NCBI GenBank assembly: GCA_937895985.1
Contig: CALBKL010000188.1
Location: forward strand, 1 to 5,927
Length of the DNA: 5,927 nt
Source: an uncultured Solobacterium sp.
GTDB lineage: Bacteria; Bacillota_I; Bacilli_A; Erysipelotrichales; Erysipelotrichaceae
Direction of reading: 5' to 3'
A model generated the notes under the pieces. It was given only the letters and a program-made list of their open reading frames with translations, did no database searches and was not told the origin of the DNA. Both the position numbers and the translations under genes were made by a program. Shown here piece after piece: positions 1 through 5,031 of the stretch (position 1 is the first letter of the stretch; every line of letters begins with the position of its first letter).

Positions 1-196
1 CATATTTGTAAGACCCTTCAAGTTACACACAAATCATTGTACGTATAAGTTTCTAAAATAGCTTTAGAGTTAAAAATTCTGGCAATTTTTTCTCATTTAC
101 AAAATACTATTTTGGTTGTTTTTACGTATAGAATTTCAAGCATTAAACTAGTGGCGATGTTTATTTATCTTTTCGAAAATAGGGGGAGGGAAATGT
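1..196. other. AT-rich leader region with no gene seen
   Basis: No coding region can be supported here. The stretch is strongly AT-rich and leads into the gene starting at 197. A weak sigma-A-like promoter could be TTTACG at 121-126 and TAAACT at 144-149 with a 17-base spacer; this is a guess from spacing only. The octamer TACGTATA occurs twice in direct orientation, at 40-47 and 123-130, and contains the palindrome TACGTA. It could be a regulator site or chance in AT-rich DNA. Confidence 0.4.
181..190 (+). promoter_or_regulatory. Ribosome binding site that decides the start at 197
   Basis: The purine run AGGGGGAGGG lies 6 bases before ATG 197. A second ATG at 193-195 reads only Met-Tyr-Glu-stop and sits too close to the purine run, so the ATG at 197 is the real start. 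Confidence 0.75.
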
Positions 197-1126
197 ATGA
201 ATAAACTAATAAGATTTTTAATGACAACCGTGGTATTTTCTACAGTAGCTATCAATACAATCAAAGTACATGGAGAAGAATCGGAAGGCAATAAATTCCA
301 AGGACCAATATTATCCAGCGAAGTCCAAGCAGAAATTGATGAGCTAGTCAGACAAGAACATGAATATACAGAATCATATGCACCTGTCTATGAAGCATAT
401 CGTGTTGCTAAAGAAGAATTAGAACAAGCTGCACAATGGTTAAATATTTCTGAGATGATATTAAAGGATGCGAAAGCAGCTGATGAACTTGCGCATAATG
501 AAGAATTTGTGGTTCCACTTAAAACTACAATACTTAAGGAAAGCGAAGAAGATTTAGCGAAAGCTATTGCAGATAATTTAGATCAGAGCATTATATTGGA
601 AAAACAAAATCTTGTGCAAAATACAAAGGAAATGATTGAGAAATATAATCCTAAACGTACAGAGGCTGAACTTGCGGCTGCAGAAGAATGTTATGCCAAT
701 GAACAATCGAATTATGCAGCAGCTTTAGCTTCTTGTGAAGAGCATAAAAAAGAAGTGGATAAATGTGATCAAGTTCTATGTGATATTGCTTTGAAGATAC
801 TTGCTTTACAAGGGATTGACGGTAGAACCGGTACAATGTCAGAAGAAATCTATGAAAAATTCTATAGGAAAAAGAATGAGACGACTACCGAAACAGTAGA
901 AACTACAGAGCTTGAAGTGGAATCAGTAGTTGAAGAAACGCATGAAGAAAAAATTGAAGAGGAAGTATTCCCAGTTCATTTTACAGAGTCAACGGCTGAA
1001 CACAGTTTAGAGATGGCTGAGATTCAGGAGAGTACAAAACATCCTGTTACACCAATTGATTTTTCCGCACTATCATTTGCAGTTCTTGCTGGTGTTGGAA
1101 TCTACATGGCAAGAAAGAAACATTAA
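197..1126 (+). CDS. Secreted helical protein with C-terminal membrane or wall anchor, function unknown
   Basis: The 309-residue product is not recognised as a named family. Residues 1-26 look like a Sec signal peptide: basic MNKLIR, a hydrophobic core, then a likely cleavage near VHG-E. Residues about 40-205 are rich in Glu, Lys, Ala and Gln and read as long helices or coiled coil. A low-complexity acidic Thr/Glu/Val segment follows at about 226-258. The C-terminus has a short hydrophobic stretch (about 289-304) and a basic tail ARKKH, the usual layout of a membrane stop or sortase-type anchor, but no canonical LPXTG is present. The only Pro-Thr neighbourhood is HPVTP at 282-286. Four cysteines (165, 180, 190, 195) cluster in the helical part. 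The gene appears to be monocistronic: a hairpin follows at 1139-1177 and the next genes run the other way. A surface-exposed stalk-like or adhesive role is inference only; secretion is well supported. Confidence 0.85.
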   Translation: MNKLIRFLMTTVVFSTVAINTIKVHGEESEGNKFQGPILSSEVQAEIDELVRQEHEYTESYAPVYEAYRVAKEELEQAAQWLNISEMILKDAKAADELAHNEEFVVPLKTTILKESEEDLAKAIADNLDQSIILEKQNLVQNTKEMIEKYNPKRTEAELAAAEECYANEQSNYAAALASCEEHKKEVDKCDQVLCDIALKILALQGIDGRTGTMSEEIYEKFYRKKNETTTETVETTELEVESVVEETHEEKIEEEVFPVHFTESTAEHSLEMAEIQESTKHPVTPIDFSALSFAVLAGVGIYMARKKH

Positions 1127-1138
1127 TCAACAATTTAA

Positions 1139-1177
1139 AAAGTCTCTGTTAGGATTTGCCAGGCCTAGAGAGACTTT
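1139..1177. terminator. Bidirectional intrinsic terminator between convergent genes
   Basis: AAAGTCTCT at 1139-1147 pairs with AGAGACTTT at 1169-1177. The stem continues past a small internal loop with TAGG 1150-1153 and CCTA 1164-1167. Read on the minus strand, the stem is followed by TTTTTAAA, a good U-tract for ending the operon that finishes at 1193. On the plus strand only TTTCT follows, so termination of the 197-1126 gene may be weaker. Confidence 0.8.
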
Positions 1178-1192
1178 CTACATGCTTGCAAG

Positions 1193-1777
1193 TTATTTTA
1201 GATTACCTTTTTTGATATGACTTTGAAGGATTTGATCAGTCACTTCATAGATGGCTTCTGAGCCTAGTTTTGTTTTTGATTGACGACCATATACTTTTTC
1301 GGCAGTGACCTGATGTTCCTTCCAGTCACCACCGTCATTTGAGTTGTTTAATAGGAGTGGTTGGAAGTTATCCATTGCATGTGCAAAACGTGCTTCTGGA
1401 GTTTCATTAGCTTCAAACTCGTCAAATAGTGCGATGAGCTCAGTTTTTTGGTCGTCTGGTAGAATTGAATATATTCTTTCTTTGGCAAGGTCTTCTCTTG
1501 CCTTTTGTGTCTTTAGACCTTCTGTATCGTATGCGTAGGTATCACCTGCATCAATTTCAACAATGTCATGAATAAGGCACATCATCATTGTTTTAGCGAC
1601 ATCAATCTTTTCATTTGCATGTTCCTTTAAAAGATAGGTCATGATAGCCATGTGCCATGCATGTTCTGCGTCATTCTCATTTCGTCCATGATTGGTTAAA
1701 TGAGTCTGACGGAAGATATTCTTTTCTTTATCGATTTCTAGGATGAAATCCATTTGTTTTTGTAAACGTTCATTCAT
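1193..1777 (-). CDS. HD-domain hydrolase, YfbR/HDDC2-like (probable nucleoside 5'-monophosphatase)
   Basis: This 194-residue protein has the length and motif order of the HD_3 group that includes E. coli YfbR (a dNMP 5'-nucleotidase) and eukaryotic HDDC2/YGK1. Visible metal-site residues are His39 in AEHAWH, the His70-Asp71 doublet in CLIHDIVEIDAGD with Glu74, and the later Asp136 in AMDNFQP. The upstream Arg in IFRQTHL (Arg23) fits the family. By analogy it would be a cytosolic, divalent-metal phosphohydrolase acting on (deoxy)nucleoside monophosphates; the exact substrate cannot be read from the sequence. It is the second gene of a minus-strand operon. Its start lies 17 bases after the stop codon of the peptidase gene, and its AGGAG (1788-1792) lies just beyond that stop, so co-transcription and possibly coupled translation are expected. 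The hairpin at 1139-1177 ends the operon. Confidence 0.9.
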   Translation of the reverse strand: MNERLQKQMDFILEIDKEKNIFRQTHLTNHGRNENDAEHAWHMAIMTYLLKEHANEKIDVAKTMMMCLIHDIVEIDAGDTYAYDTEGLKTQKAREDLAKERIYSILPDDQKTELIALFDEFEANETPEARFAHAMDNFQPLLLNNSNDGGDWKEHQVTAEKVYGRQSKTKLGSEAIYEVTDQILQSHIKKGNLK

Positions 1778-1787
1778 GATTGATACG

Positions 1788-1792
1788 CTCCT
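1788..1792 (-). promoter_or_regulatory. Ribosome binding site for the HD hydrolase
   Basis: On the minus strand AGGAG lies 10 bases before the ATG at 1777 and 2 bases after the TAA of the upstream peptidase gene (1795-1797). This supports the chosen start and close operon coupling. Confidence 0.7.
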
Positions 1793-1794
1793 AA

Positions 1795-2733
1795 TTATTT
1801 GATAAAATCAACAGTTTTTAAAATTGCTTGTTCCATAACATAAGCAGCGATTGTACCTACGACATTGATGTCTGCTGGTATGGTGCTAGAACTCATTGCA
1901 TAGATGGAATCTCCATCAAATGTAGTGTGTACTGGTTTAATAACGCGTGCATATCCATCATGTGCCATGCTTGCAACTTTTGTAAGTGCTGTCTTATCTA
2001 GCTTTGCATTGGTAATGATTGCACCGATAGTTGTATTTTGATGGAATAAATCACGACCTAAGATTGCAGTATATAACGCCTCCTCAGCATCGATAAAACC
2101 ACCATCTTTTAGATTACGAATACCAGAGAGTATATTACCGCTATTAGGATTATAGATATTACCGACTGCATTGACTGCGACGATAGCTCCAACTTTTAAA
2201 TCTCCTAGTTGTACTGCGTAGGTTGCTAGGGCAGAAGGGGAGGCTTGTTTTGGACCATATATCTTCCCGATAGTAGCACCAGTACCGGCTCCGTGTCTTC
2301 CTTCTTCAAAGATTCCTTGATATGCATTTTCGCATGCTTGATAACCAAGATTAGCGTCCGGATATTTTTGTGTTGGATTACCATTTAAATCAAATAAGCA
2401 GGAAGCACAGACAATAGGTACAACACCTGCCGCAGTAGGGAAACCGATGTTGCGCTCTGCTAGAAACTTCATAACACCACTAGCAGTATCAAGACCAAAT
2501 GCACTACCTCCGGATAGTACAATCGCATGTACTCCATCGTTAGCAGCGAGTGGATTTAATAATCCACTTTCTCTAGATGCAGGAGCACCACCACGAATAT
2601 CGATTCCGGTAGGATATCCTGATTCACTTAATATGACAGTACAACCGCTATTAGAATCTGGATATTCAGCGCTACCTAATTTGAATTCTGTGAATGCATG
2701 GATGGATATTTCTTGTAATAAACTGTTTTTCAT
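1795..2733 (-). CDS. P1 family (S58, DmpA/NylC-type) self-processing N-terminal nucleophile peptidase or amidase
   Basis: The 312-residue product matches the P1 peptidase fold group: early GGAP (48-51), the VLSGGSAFGLD block (72-82), GRHGAGTGATIGK (145-157), VGAIVAVNAVG (181-191), and the NTTIGAI block at 233-239. Family members such as DmpA, BapA and the nylon oligomer hydrolase NylC cleave themselves before a Ser/Thr that becomes the catalytic N-terminus. Here the expected cut is Asn233-Thr234. As I recall the NylC numbering (Thr267, Asp306, Asp308), the spacing of Thr234 to Asp273 and Asp275 in TFDGDS is the same, and Lys157 and Asn188 are plausible partners. Known members hydrolyse N-terminal D- or beta-amino acids or cyclic/linear amides; the substrate here is unknown. 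No signal peptide is visible, so it is cytosolic. It is the first gene of a minus-strand operon with the HD hydrolase. A ribosome binding site GAAGGTG (2739-2745) fits the start at 2733. Confidence 0.92.
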   Translation of the reverse strand: MKNSLLQEISIHAFTEFKLGSAEYPDSNSGCTVILSESGYPTGIDIRGGAPASRESGLLNPLAANDGVHAIVLSGGSAFGLDTASGVMKFLAERNIGFPTAAGVVPIVCASCLFDLNGNPTQKYPDANLGYQACENAYQGIFEEGRHGAGTGATIGKIYGPKQASPSALATYAVQLGDLKVGAIVAVNAVGNIYNPNSGNILSGIRNLKDGGFIDAEEALYTAILGRDLFHQNTTIGAIITNAKLDKTALTKVASMAHDGYARVIKPVHTTFDGDSIYAMSSSTIPADINVVGTIAAYVMEQAILKTVDFIK

Positions 2734-2738
2734 ATAAG

Positions 2739-2745
2739 CACCTTC
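2739..2745 (-). promoter_or_regulatory. Ribosome binding site for the P1 peptidase
   Basis: GAAGGTG on the minus strand ends 5 bases before ATG 2733 and supports this start over internal Met codons. Confidence 0.6.
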
Positions 2746-2753
2746 ATAGAAAT

Positions 2754-2781
2754 AGTATAGAAAAAATAATGAGAAATGGAA
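2754..2781 (-). promoter_or_regulatory. Candidate promoter of the peptidase-HD operon
   Basis: Read on the minus strand, TATACT (plus coordinates 2754-2759) is a good -10 hexamer about 20 bases before the start codon. The -35 position is weak: TTCCAT at 2776-2781, 16 bases away, lies inside the left arm of the inverted repeat 2776-2803. A repressor or activator bound there would therefore overlap the promoter. Confidence 0.4.
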
Positions 2782-2803
2782 TATTTTATGAACGATATTC
2801 CAT
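2776..2803. repeat. Perfect 9-bp inverted repeat in the divergent control region
   Basis: ATGGAATAT at 2776-2784 is the exact reverse complement of ATATTCCAT at 2795-2803, with a 10-base spacer. There is no U-tract, and it lies upstream of both divergent genes. An operator for a dimeric regulator fits better than a terminator. The bound protein is unknown. Confidence 0.65.
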
Positions 2804-2817
2804 ATTAATGAATACTG

Positions 2818-2849
2818 TCTTTTCCTTTTGTTAAATGTTAGGGAAAAGA
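2818..2849. repeat. Perfect 8-bp inverted repeat just upstream of the transketolase promoter
   Basis: TCTTTTCC at 2818-2825 is the exact reverse complement of GGAAAAGA at 2842-2849, with a 16-base spacer. It ends 4 bases before the proposed -35 of the transketolase genes, a position typical of activator or repressor binding. Its arms are low in complexity, so chance is more likely than for the 2776-2803 repeat. Confidence 0.45.
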
Positions 2850-2853
2850 ACTT

Positions 2854-2883
2854 TTGTATCTAATGTGAACATGTTAATATAAA
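2854..2883 (+). promoter_or_regulatory. Probable sigma-A promoter of the transketolase genes
   Basis: TTGTAT at 2854-2859 and TATAAA at 2878-2883 are separated by 18 bases. Transcription would start near 2890, giving a leader of about 20 bases that contains the ribosome binding site AGGAGG at about 2897-2902. TAATAT at 2875-2880 is an alternative -10. Confidence 0.6.
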
Positions 2884-2909
2884 AATAGTATAAAACAGGA
2901 GGCCGTATA

Positions 2910-3725
2910 ATGGTAATTGAAGATTTGAAATTACACGCGAAGAATATTCGTAAGAATATTTTAAGACAAGTGTATACTGCACAATCTGGACACCCAGGAG
3001 GATCATTGGGTGCTACAGATATTCTTACAGTGCTTTATTTTGATGTGATGGATATCAATAAGGAAAATGCAGGTGGAATTGATCGTGATCGTTTTGTATT
3101 ATCGAAGGGACATGTATCACCACTCTTATATGCTGTATTAGCTGAAAAGGGTATTTTAGCAGAAGAAGAATTAAAGACATTCCGTTTAATTGATTCTAAG
3201 TTACAAGGACATCCAAATATGAACTATGTAACAGGTGTAGATATGTCTACTGGTTCATTAGGTCAAGGTTTTGCGGTAGCGGATGGAATGGCATTAGCTA
3301 ATAAATTAGCTGGTAATGACCATCGTATCTATTGCTTAATCGGTGATGGTGAAACAGAAGAGGGCGAAATTTGGGAAGCTGCAATGGCTGCTGCTCATTA
3401 TAAGAATGATAATCTGTGCGCAATCATCGACGTAAATGGTTTACAGATTGATGGTAATACTGCTGATGTTATTGGTCCTGAACCATTGGACCAGAAGTTT
3501 GCGGCATTTGGATTCCATGTAATTTGTGTAGATGGACATAATATGGAAGAATTAAAAGCTGCTTTTGCGGAAGCGAAGACAGTAAAGGGAAAGCCTACAG
3601 CAATCATTGCTCGTACTGTTAAGGGTAAGGGTGTTTCCTTTATGGAAAACAATGCTGGATGGCATGGAAAGGCTCCTAACCAAGAGCAATTTGAAGCAGC
3701 AATGGCAGAATTGGAGGCAGAGTAG
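2910..3725 (+). CDS. Transketolase, N-terminal (thiamine diphosphate-binding) subunit
   Basis: This 271-residue protein is the first half of a split transketolase, which moves two-carbon ketol units between sugar phosphates in the non-oxidative pentose phosphate pathway. It carries the expected motifs in order: SGHPGGSLG (26-34), the SKGH block (66-69), QGHPN (99-103), STGSLGQG (113-120), and the thiamine diphosphate/Mg2+ motif starting at GDGETEEGE (145-153) and closing with Asn176 in DVNGLQIDG. WHGKAP follows near 251-256. The length is normal for stand-alone N-terminal subunits. A strong AGGAGG precedes ATG 2910. The C-terminal half is encoded 2 bases downstream, so the two are co-translated and assemble into the active enzyme. 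Split transketolases are common in anaerobic Bacillota and archaea. Paralogues of this type can serve other ketol-transfer pathways, so the exact sugar substrate is inferred. Confidence 0.96.
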   Translation: MVIEDLKLHAKNIRKNILRQVYTAQSGHPGGSLGATDILTVLYFDVMDINKENAGGIDRDRFVLSKGHVSPLLYAVLAEKGILAEEELKTFRLIDSKLQGHPNMNYVTGVDMSTGSLGQGFAVADGMALANKLAGNDHRIYCLIGDGETEEGEIWEAAMAAAHYKNDNLCAIIDVNGLQIDGNTADVIGPEPLDQKFAAFGFHVICVDGHNMEELKAAFAEAKTVKGKPTAIIARTVKGKGVSFMENNAGWHGKAPNQEQFEAAMAELEAE

Positions 3726-3727
3726 TC

Positions 3728-4651
3728 ATGGGTAAGGCAACAAGAGAAGCGTATGGTGAAGCGTTAGCTGAATTAATCGTTGAAAATAATAAGATTGTAG
3801 TATTAGATGCAGACTTATCAGGAAGTACTAAGACAGCAAATGCGAAAAAGGTAGCACCTGAAAGATTCTTTAATTTAGGTATTGCCGAAGCTGATATGAT
3901 TGGTCATGCAGCTGGTTTTGCGACAAGTGGATTTATTCCATTCGCGTCTTCATTCTCTATGTTCTGCACAGGTAGAGCATGGGAACAGATTCGTAATAGT
4001 GTTGCATATCCTCACCTAAATGTTAAGGTGTGTGGAACACATGCTGGTATTACTGTAGGTGAAGATGGTGTTTCTCACCAAGCAATCGAAGATATCGCAT
4101 TAATGCGTGTTGTGCCAGGTATGGAAGTATATGTACCATGTGATGCTGCACAGACAAAGGCAGTTATTAGACATGTCGCTTCTACAAACACACCATGTTA
4201 TGTAAGATTGGGTCGTTCTTCTGTTGAAGATGTATACACAGAAGATACAGTATTCGATTTCAGTAAGCCTCATGTTGTTCGTGAAGGTAAGGATGCTGTA
4301 ATCTTTGCTTGTGGCTTGATGGTTCAATCTGCATTAAAGGCAGCTGAAAAATTAAGCACAGAAGGTAAGGAGGTTGCCGTTGTAGATGTATGTGCTATCA
4401 AGCCATGCAATGAAGAACAGATTGCTGAATTGCTATCGAAGTATGATGTAGTATTCACTGCTGAAGAGCACAATGTCATTGGTGGTTTAGGCGGACTCAT
4501 CTGTGAAATTGCTGCAGATAAGTGCCCTAAGAAGATTCATCGTATTGGCATTCAAGATACATATGCTGAATCTGGAGATGCCAATAAGTTAATGGCTAAA
4601 TATAAGTTAGATGGTGAAGGCGTTTACGAACAAGTAAAAGCAGCTTTATAA
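3728..4651 (+). CDS. Transketolase, C-terminal (pyrimidine-binding) subunit
   Basis: This 307-residue protein is the partner half of the enzyme encoded just upstream. It contains the pyrimidine-binding domain with the catalytic Glu54 in NLGIAEADMIG (49-59), which activates the thiamine cofactor. The conserved GEDGVSHQAIED block (111-122) has His117, and VRLGRSS (159-165) is the sugar-phosphate contact region. The last third (about 185-307) is the transketolase C-terminal domain, with AEEHNVIGGLGG at 245-256. The start codon lies 2 bases after the stop of the N-terminal gene. Its GGAGG (3713-3717) lies inside that gene's end, so translation is coupled and a 1:1 supply of subunits is expected. 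A strong terminator follows at 4660. The length is typical, with no sign of truncation. Deoxyxylulose-phosphate synthase is related but is normally one long chain, so it is less likely. Confidence 0.96.
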   Translation: MGKATREAYGEALAELIVENNKIVVLDADLSGSTKTANAKKVAPERFFNLGIAEADMIGHAAGFATSGFIPFASSFSMFCTGRAWEQIRNSVAYPHLNVKVCGTHAGITVGEDGVSHQAIEDIALMRVVPGMEVYVPCDAAQTKAVIRHVASTNTPCYVRLGRSSVEDVYTEDTVFDFSKPHVVREGKDAVIFACGLMVQSALKAAEKLSTEGKEVAVVDVCAIKPCNEEQIAELLSKYDVVFTAEEHNVIGGLGGLICEIAADKCPKKIHRIGIQDTYAESGDANKLMAKYKLDGEGVYEQVKAAL

Positions 4652-4659
4652 AAGTTATG

Positions 4660-4695
4660 AAAAAGATTCACTACTGTTTGAAGTGGATCTTTTTT
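4660..4695 (+). terminator. Intrinsic terminator of the transketolase operon
   Basis: AAAAAGATTCACT at 4660-4672 pairs with AGTGGATCTTTTT at 4682-4694 with one T-G wobble and a 9-base loop, and the right arm runs into a T-tract. It begins 8 bases after the TAA and separates the operon from the RNA region downstream. The A-rich left arm would also allow weak termination in the opposite direction. Confidence 0.9.
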
Positions 4696-4726
4696 AATGC
4701 ATGATACAAAATTTCAAAAAATATAC

Positions 4727-4755
4727 TTGTTTTTGTATGTTGCTTTTTGTAAACT
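4727..4755 (+). promoter_or_regulatory. Candidate promoter of the structured RNA
   Basis: TTGTTT at 4727-4732 and TAAACT at 4750-4755 are separated by exactly 17 bases. This would start transcription near 4762, about 10 bases before the closing helix of the RNA domain. An alternative is TTGCTT 4740-4745 with GATAAA 4764-4769 (18-base spacer, TG extension at 4761-4762), but that start would cut into the closing helix. Confidence 0.4.
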
Positions 4756-4767
4756 ATCACTGTGATA
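4755..4767. repeat. 13-bp perfect palindrome at the proposed transcription start
   Basis: TATCAC at 4755-4760 and GTGATA at 4762-4767 are perfect inverted halves around one central T. A third TCAC follows at 4774-4777. The position over the predicted start site suggests an operator, with the regulator unknown. Confidence 0.45.
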
Positions 4768-4771
4768 AATA

Positions 4772-5008
4772 TGTCACGCTTGACCGCTTATTATAAGCTG
4801 AGGCTACACGGACGGCCGGGTCAAATGCCGAAGACCTGTTGAAGAAGCAGGGACTGCATCGTGGATGCAGCAGGGCAGAAGGACTGCCTGATTAATCGGG
4901 ATTTCCCGCATATTGAGCAATCAACTCTGTGCCTGTAGTAATCTTCTATAGATAAGTGTGTGACGAATTGAATACATACAGGTGGTATTGGTTGATACTG
5001 CCTTTTTT
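4772..5008 (+). ncRNA. Structured RNA of unknown family (raiA-like candidate), ending in an intrinsic terminator
   Basis: This block has no credible reading frame and is GC-richer than the DNA around it. By hand I can nest these helices: P1 4772-4779 with 4958-4965 (8 bp, two wobbles); P2 4787-4795 with 4947-4956 (9 pairs, one bulge); P3 4801-4812 with 4926-4934 (9 pairs, CTA bulge). Inside are hairpins 4813-4816/4827-4830, 4835-4838/4848-4851, 4854-4860/4864-4870 (7 perfect pairs, GTG loop), 4871-4878/4884-4890 and 4897-4900/4905-4908. The loop segment GGTCA (4819-4823) can pair with TGACC (4781-4785) between P1 and P2, or its GGTC with GACC (4833-4836), which suggests a pseudoknot. GCTTA 4786-4790 with TAAGC 4794-4798 is an alternative to P2. 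The compact, pseudoknotted, roughly 200-base design with its own terminator resembles the raiA RNA class of Gram-positive anaerobes, but I cannot confirm a consensus. A riboswitch for the lipoprotein gene is the main alternative. Confidence 0.75.
4981..5008 (+). terminator. Intrinsic terminator of the structured RNA, immediately before the lipoprotein gene
   Basis: GGTGGTAT at 4981-4988 pairs with ATACTGCC at 4995-5002 (8 pairs, two G-T wobbles) around a 6-base loop, followed by six T at 5003-5008. Only 23 bases separate it from ATG 5032. It either ends an independent RNA or works as an attenuator. The loop-side segment GTTGAT (4991-4996) can also pair with ATCAAC (4920-4925) inside the RNA, a possible anti-terminator pairing. 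Confidence 0.8.
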
Positions 5009-5020
5009 GTTGGGGACCGG

Positions 5021-5027
5021 GAAGGGG
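5021..5027 (+). promoter_or_regulatory. Ribosome binding site of the lipoprotein gene
   Basis: GAAGGGG ends 4 bases before ATG 5032. The bases between the T-tract and this site leave no room for a separate promoter downstream of the terminator. Confidence 0.6.
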
Positions 5028-5031
5028 AAAA

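Noticed and set aside
40..130. Direct repeat TACGTATA as a mobile-element or attachment site
   Set aside because: It is only 8 bases of AT-rich sequence with no element between the copies.
651..836. Minus-strand open frame inside the secreted protein gene
   Set aside because: It lies antisense to a well-supported gene, has no ribosome binding site or recognisable domain, and has the composition expected of a shadow frame.
2447..2737. Plus-strand open frame opposite the peptidase start
   Set aside because: It is fully antisense to conserved P1 peptidase motifs, with no promoter or family signature.
3398..3652. Minus-strand open frame inside the transketolase N-terminal gene
   Set aside because: It is a shadow of the conserved thiamine-binding region, with no independent support.
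3711..3740. Frameshift splitting one long transketolase gene
   Set aside because: The N- and C-terminal halves each have normal start and stop signals, a ribosome binding site, and the standard lengths of natural two-subunit transketolases.
4100..4327. Minus-strand open frame inside the transketolase C-terminal gene
   Set aside because: It is rich in Cys, Trp and His in a way typical of antisense frames, with no ribosome binding site and no domain.
4755..4767. Phage lambda-type operator
   Set aside because: The TATCAC half-site resembles lambda operators, but the one-base centre does not match their spacing, and no phage genes are present.
4772..5008. Known RNA classes other than raiA: T-box leader, 6S RNA, SRP RNA, tmRNA, cobalamin, c-di-GMP-I, ZTP and fluoride riboswitches
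   Set aside because: I looked for their hallmark sequences (for example the T-box AGGGTGG-ACCGCG core, the SRP GGAAGGAAGCAGC-type loop, a 3' CCA tail, the cobalamin GCCACTG box) and did not find them. The branched architecture also does not fit the long rod of 6S RNA.
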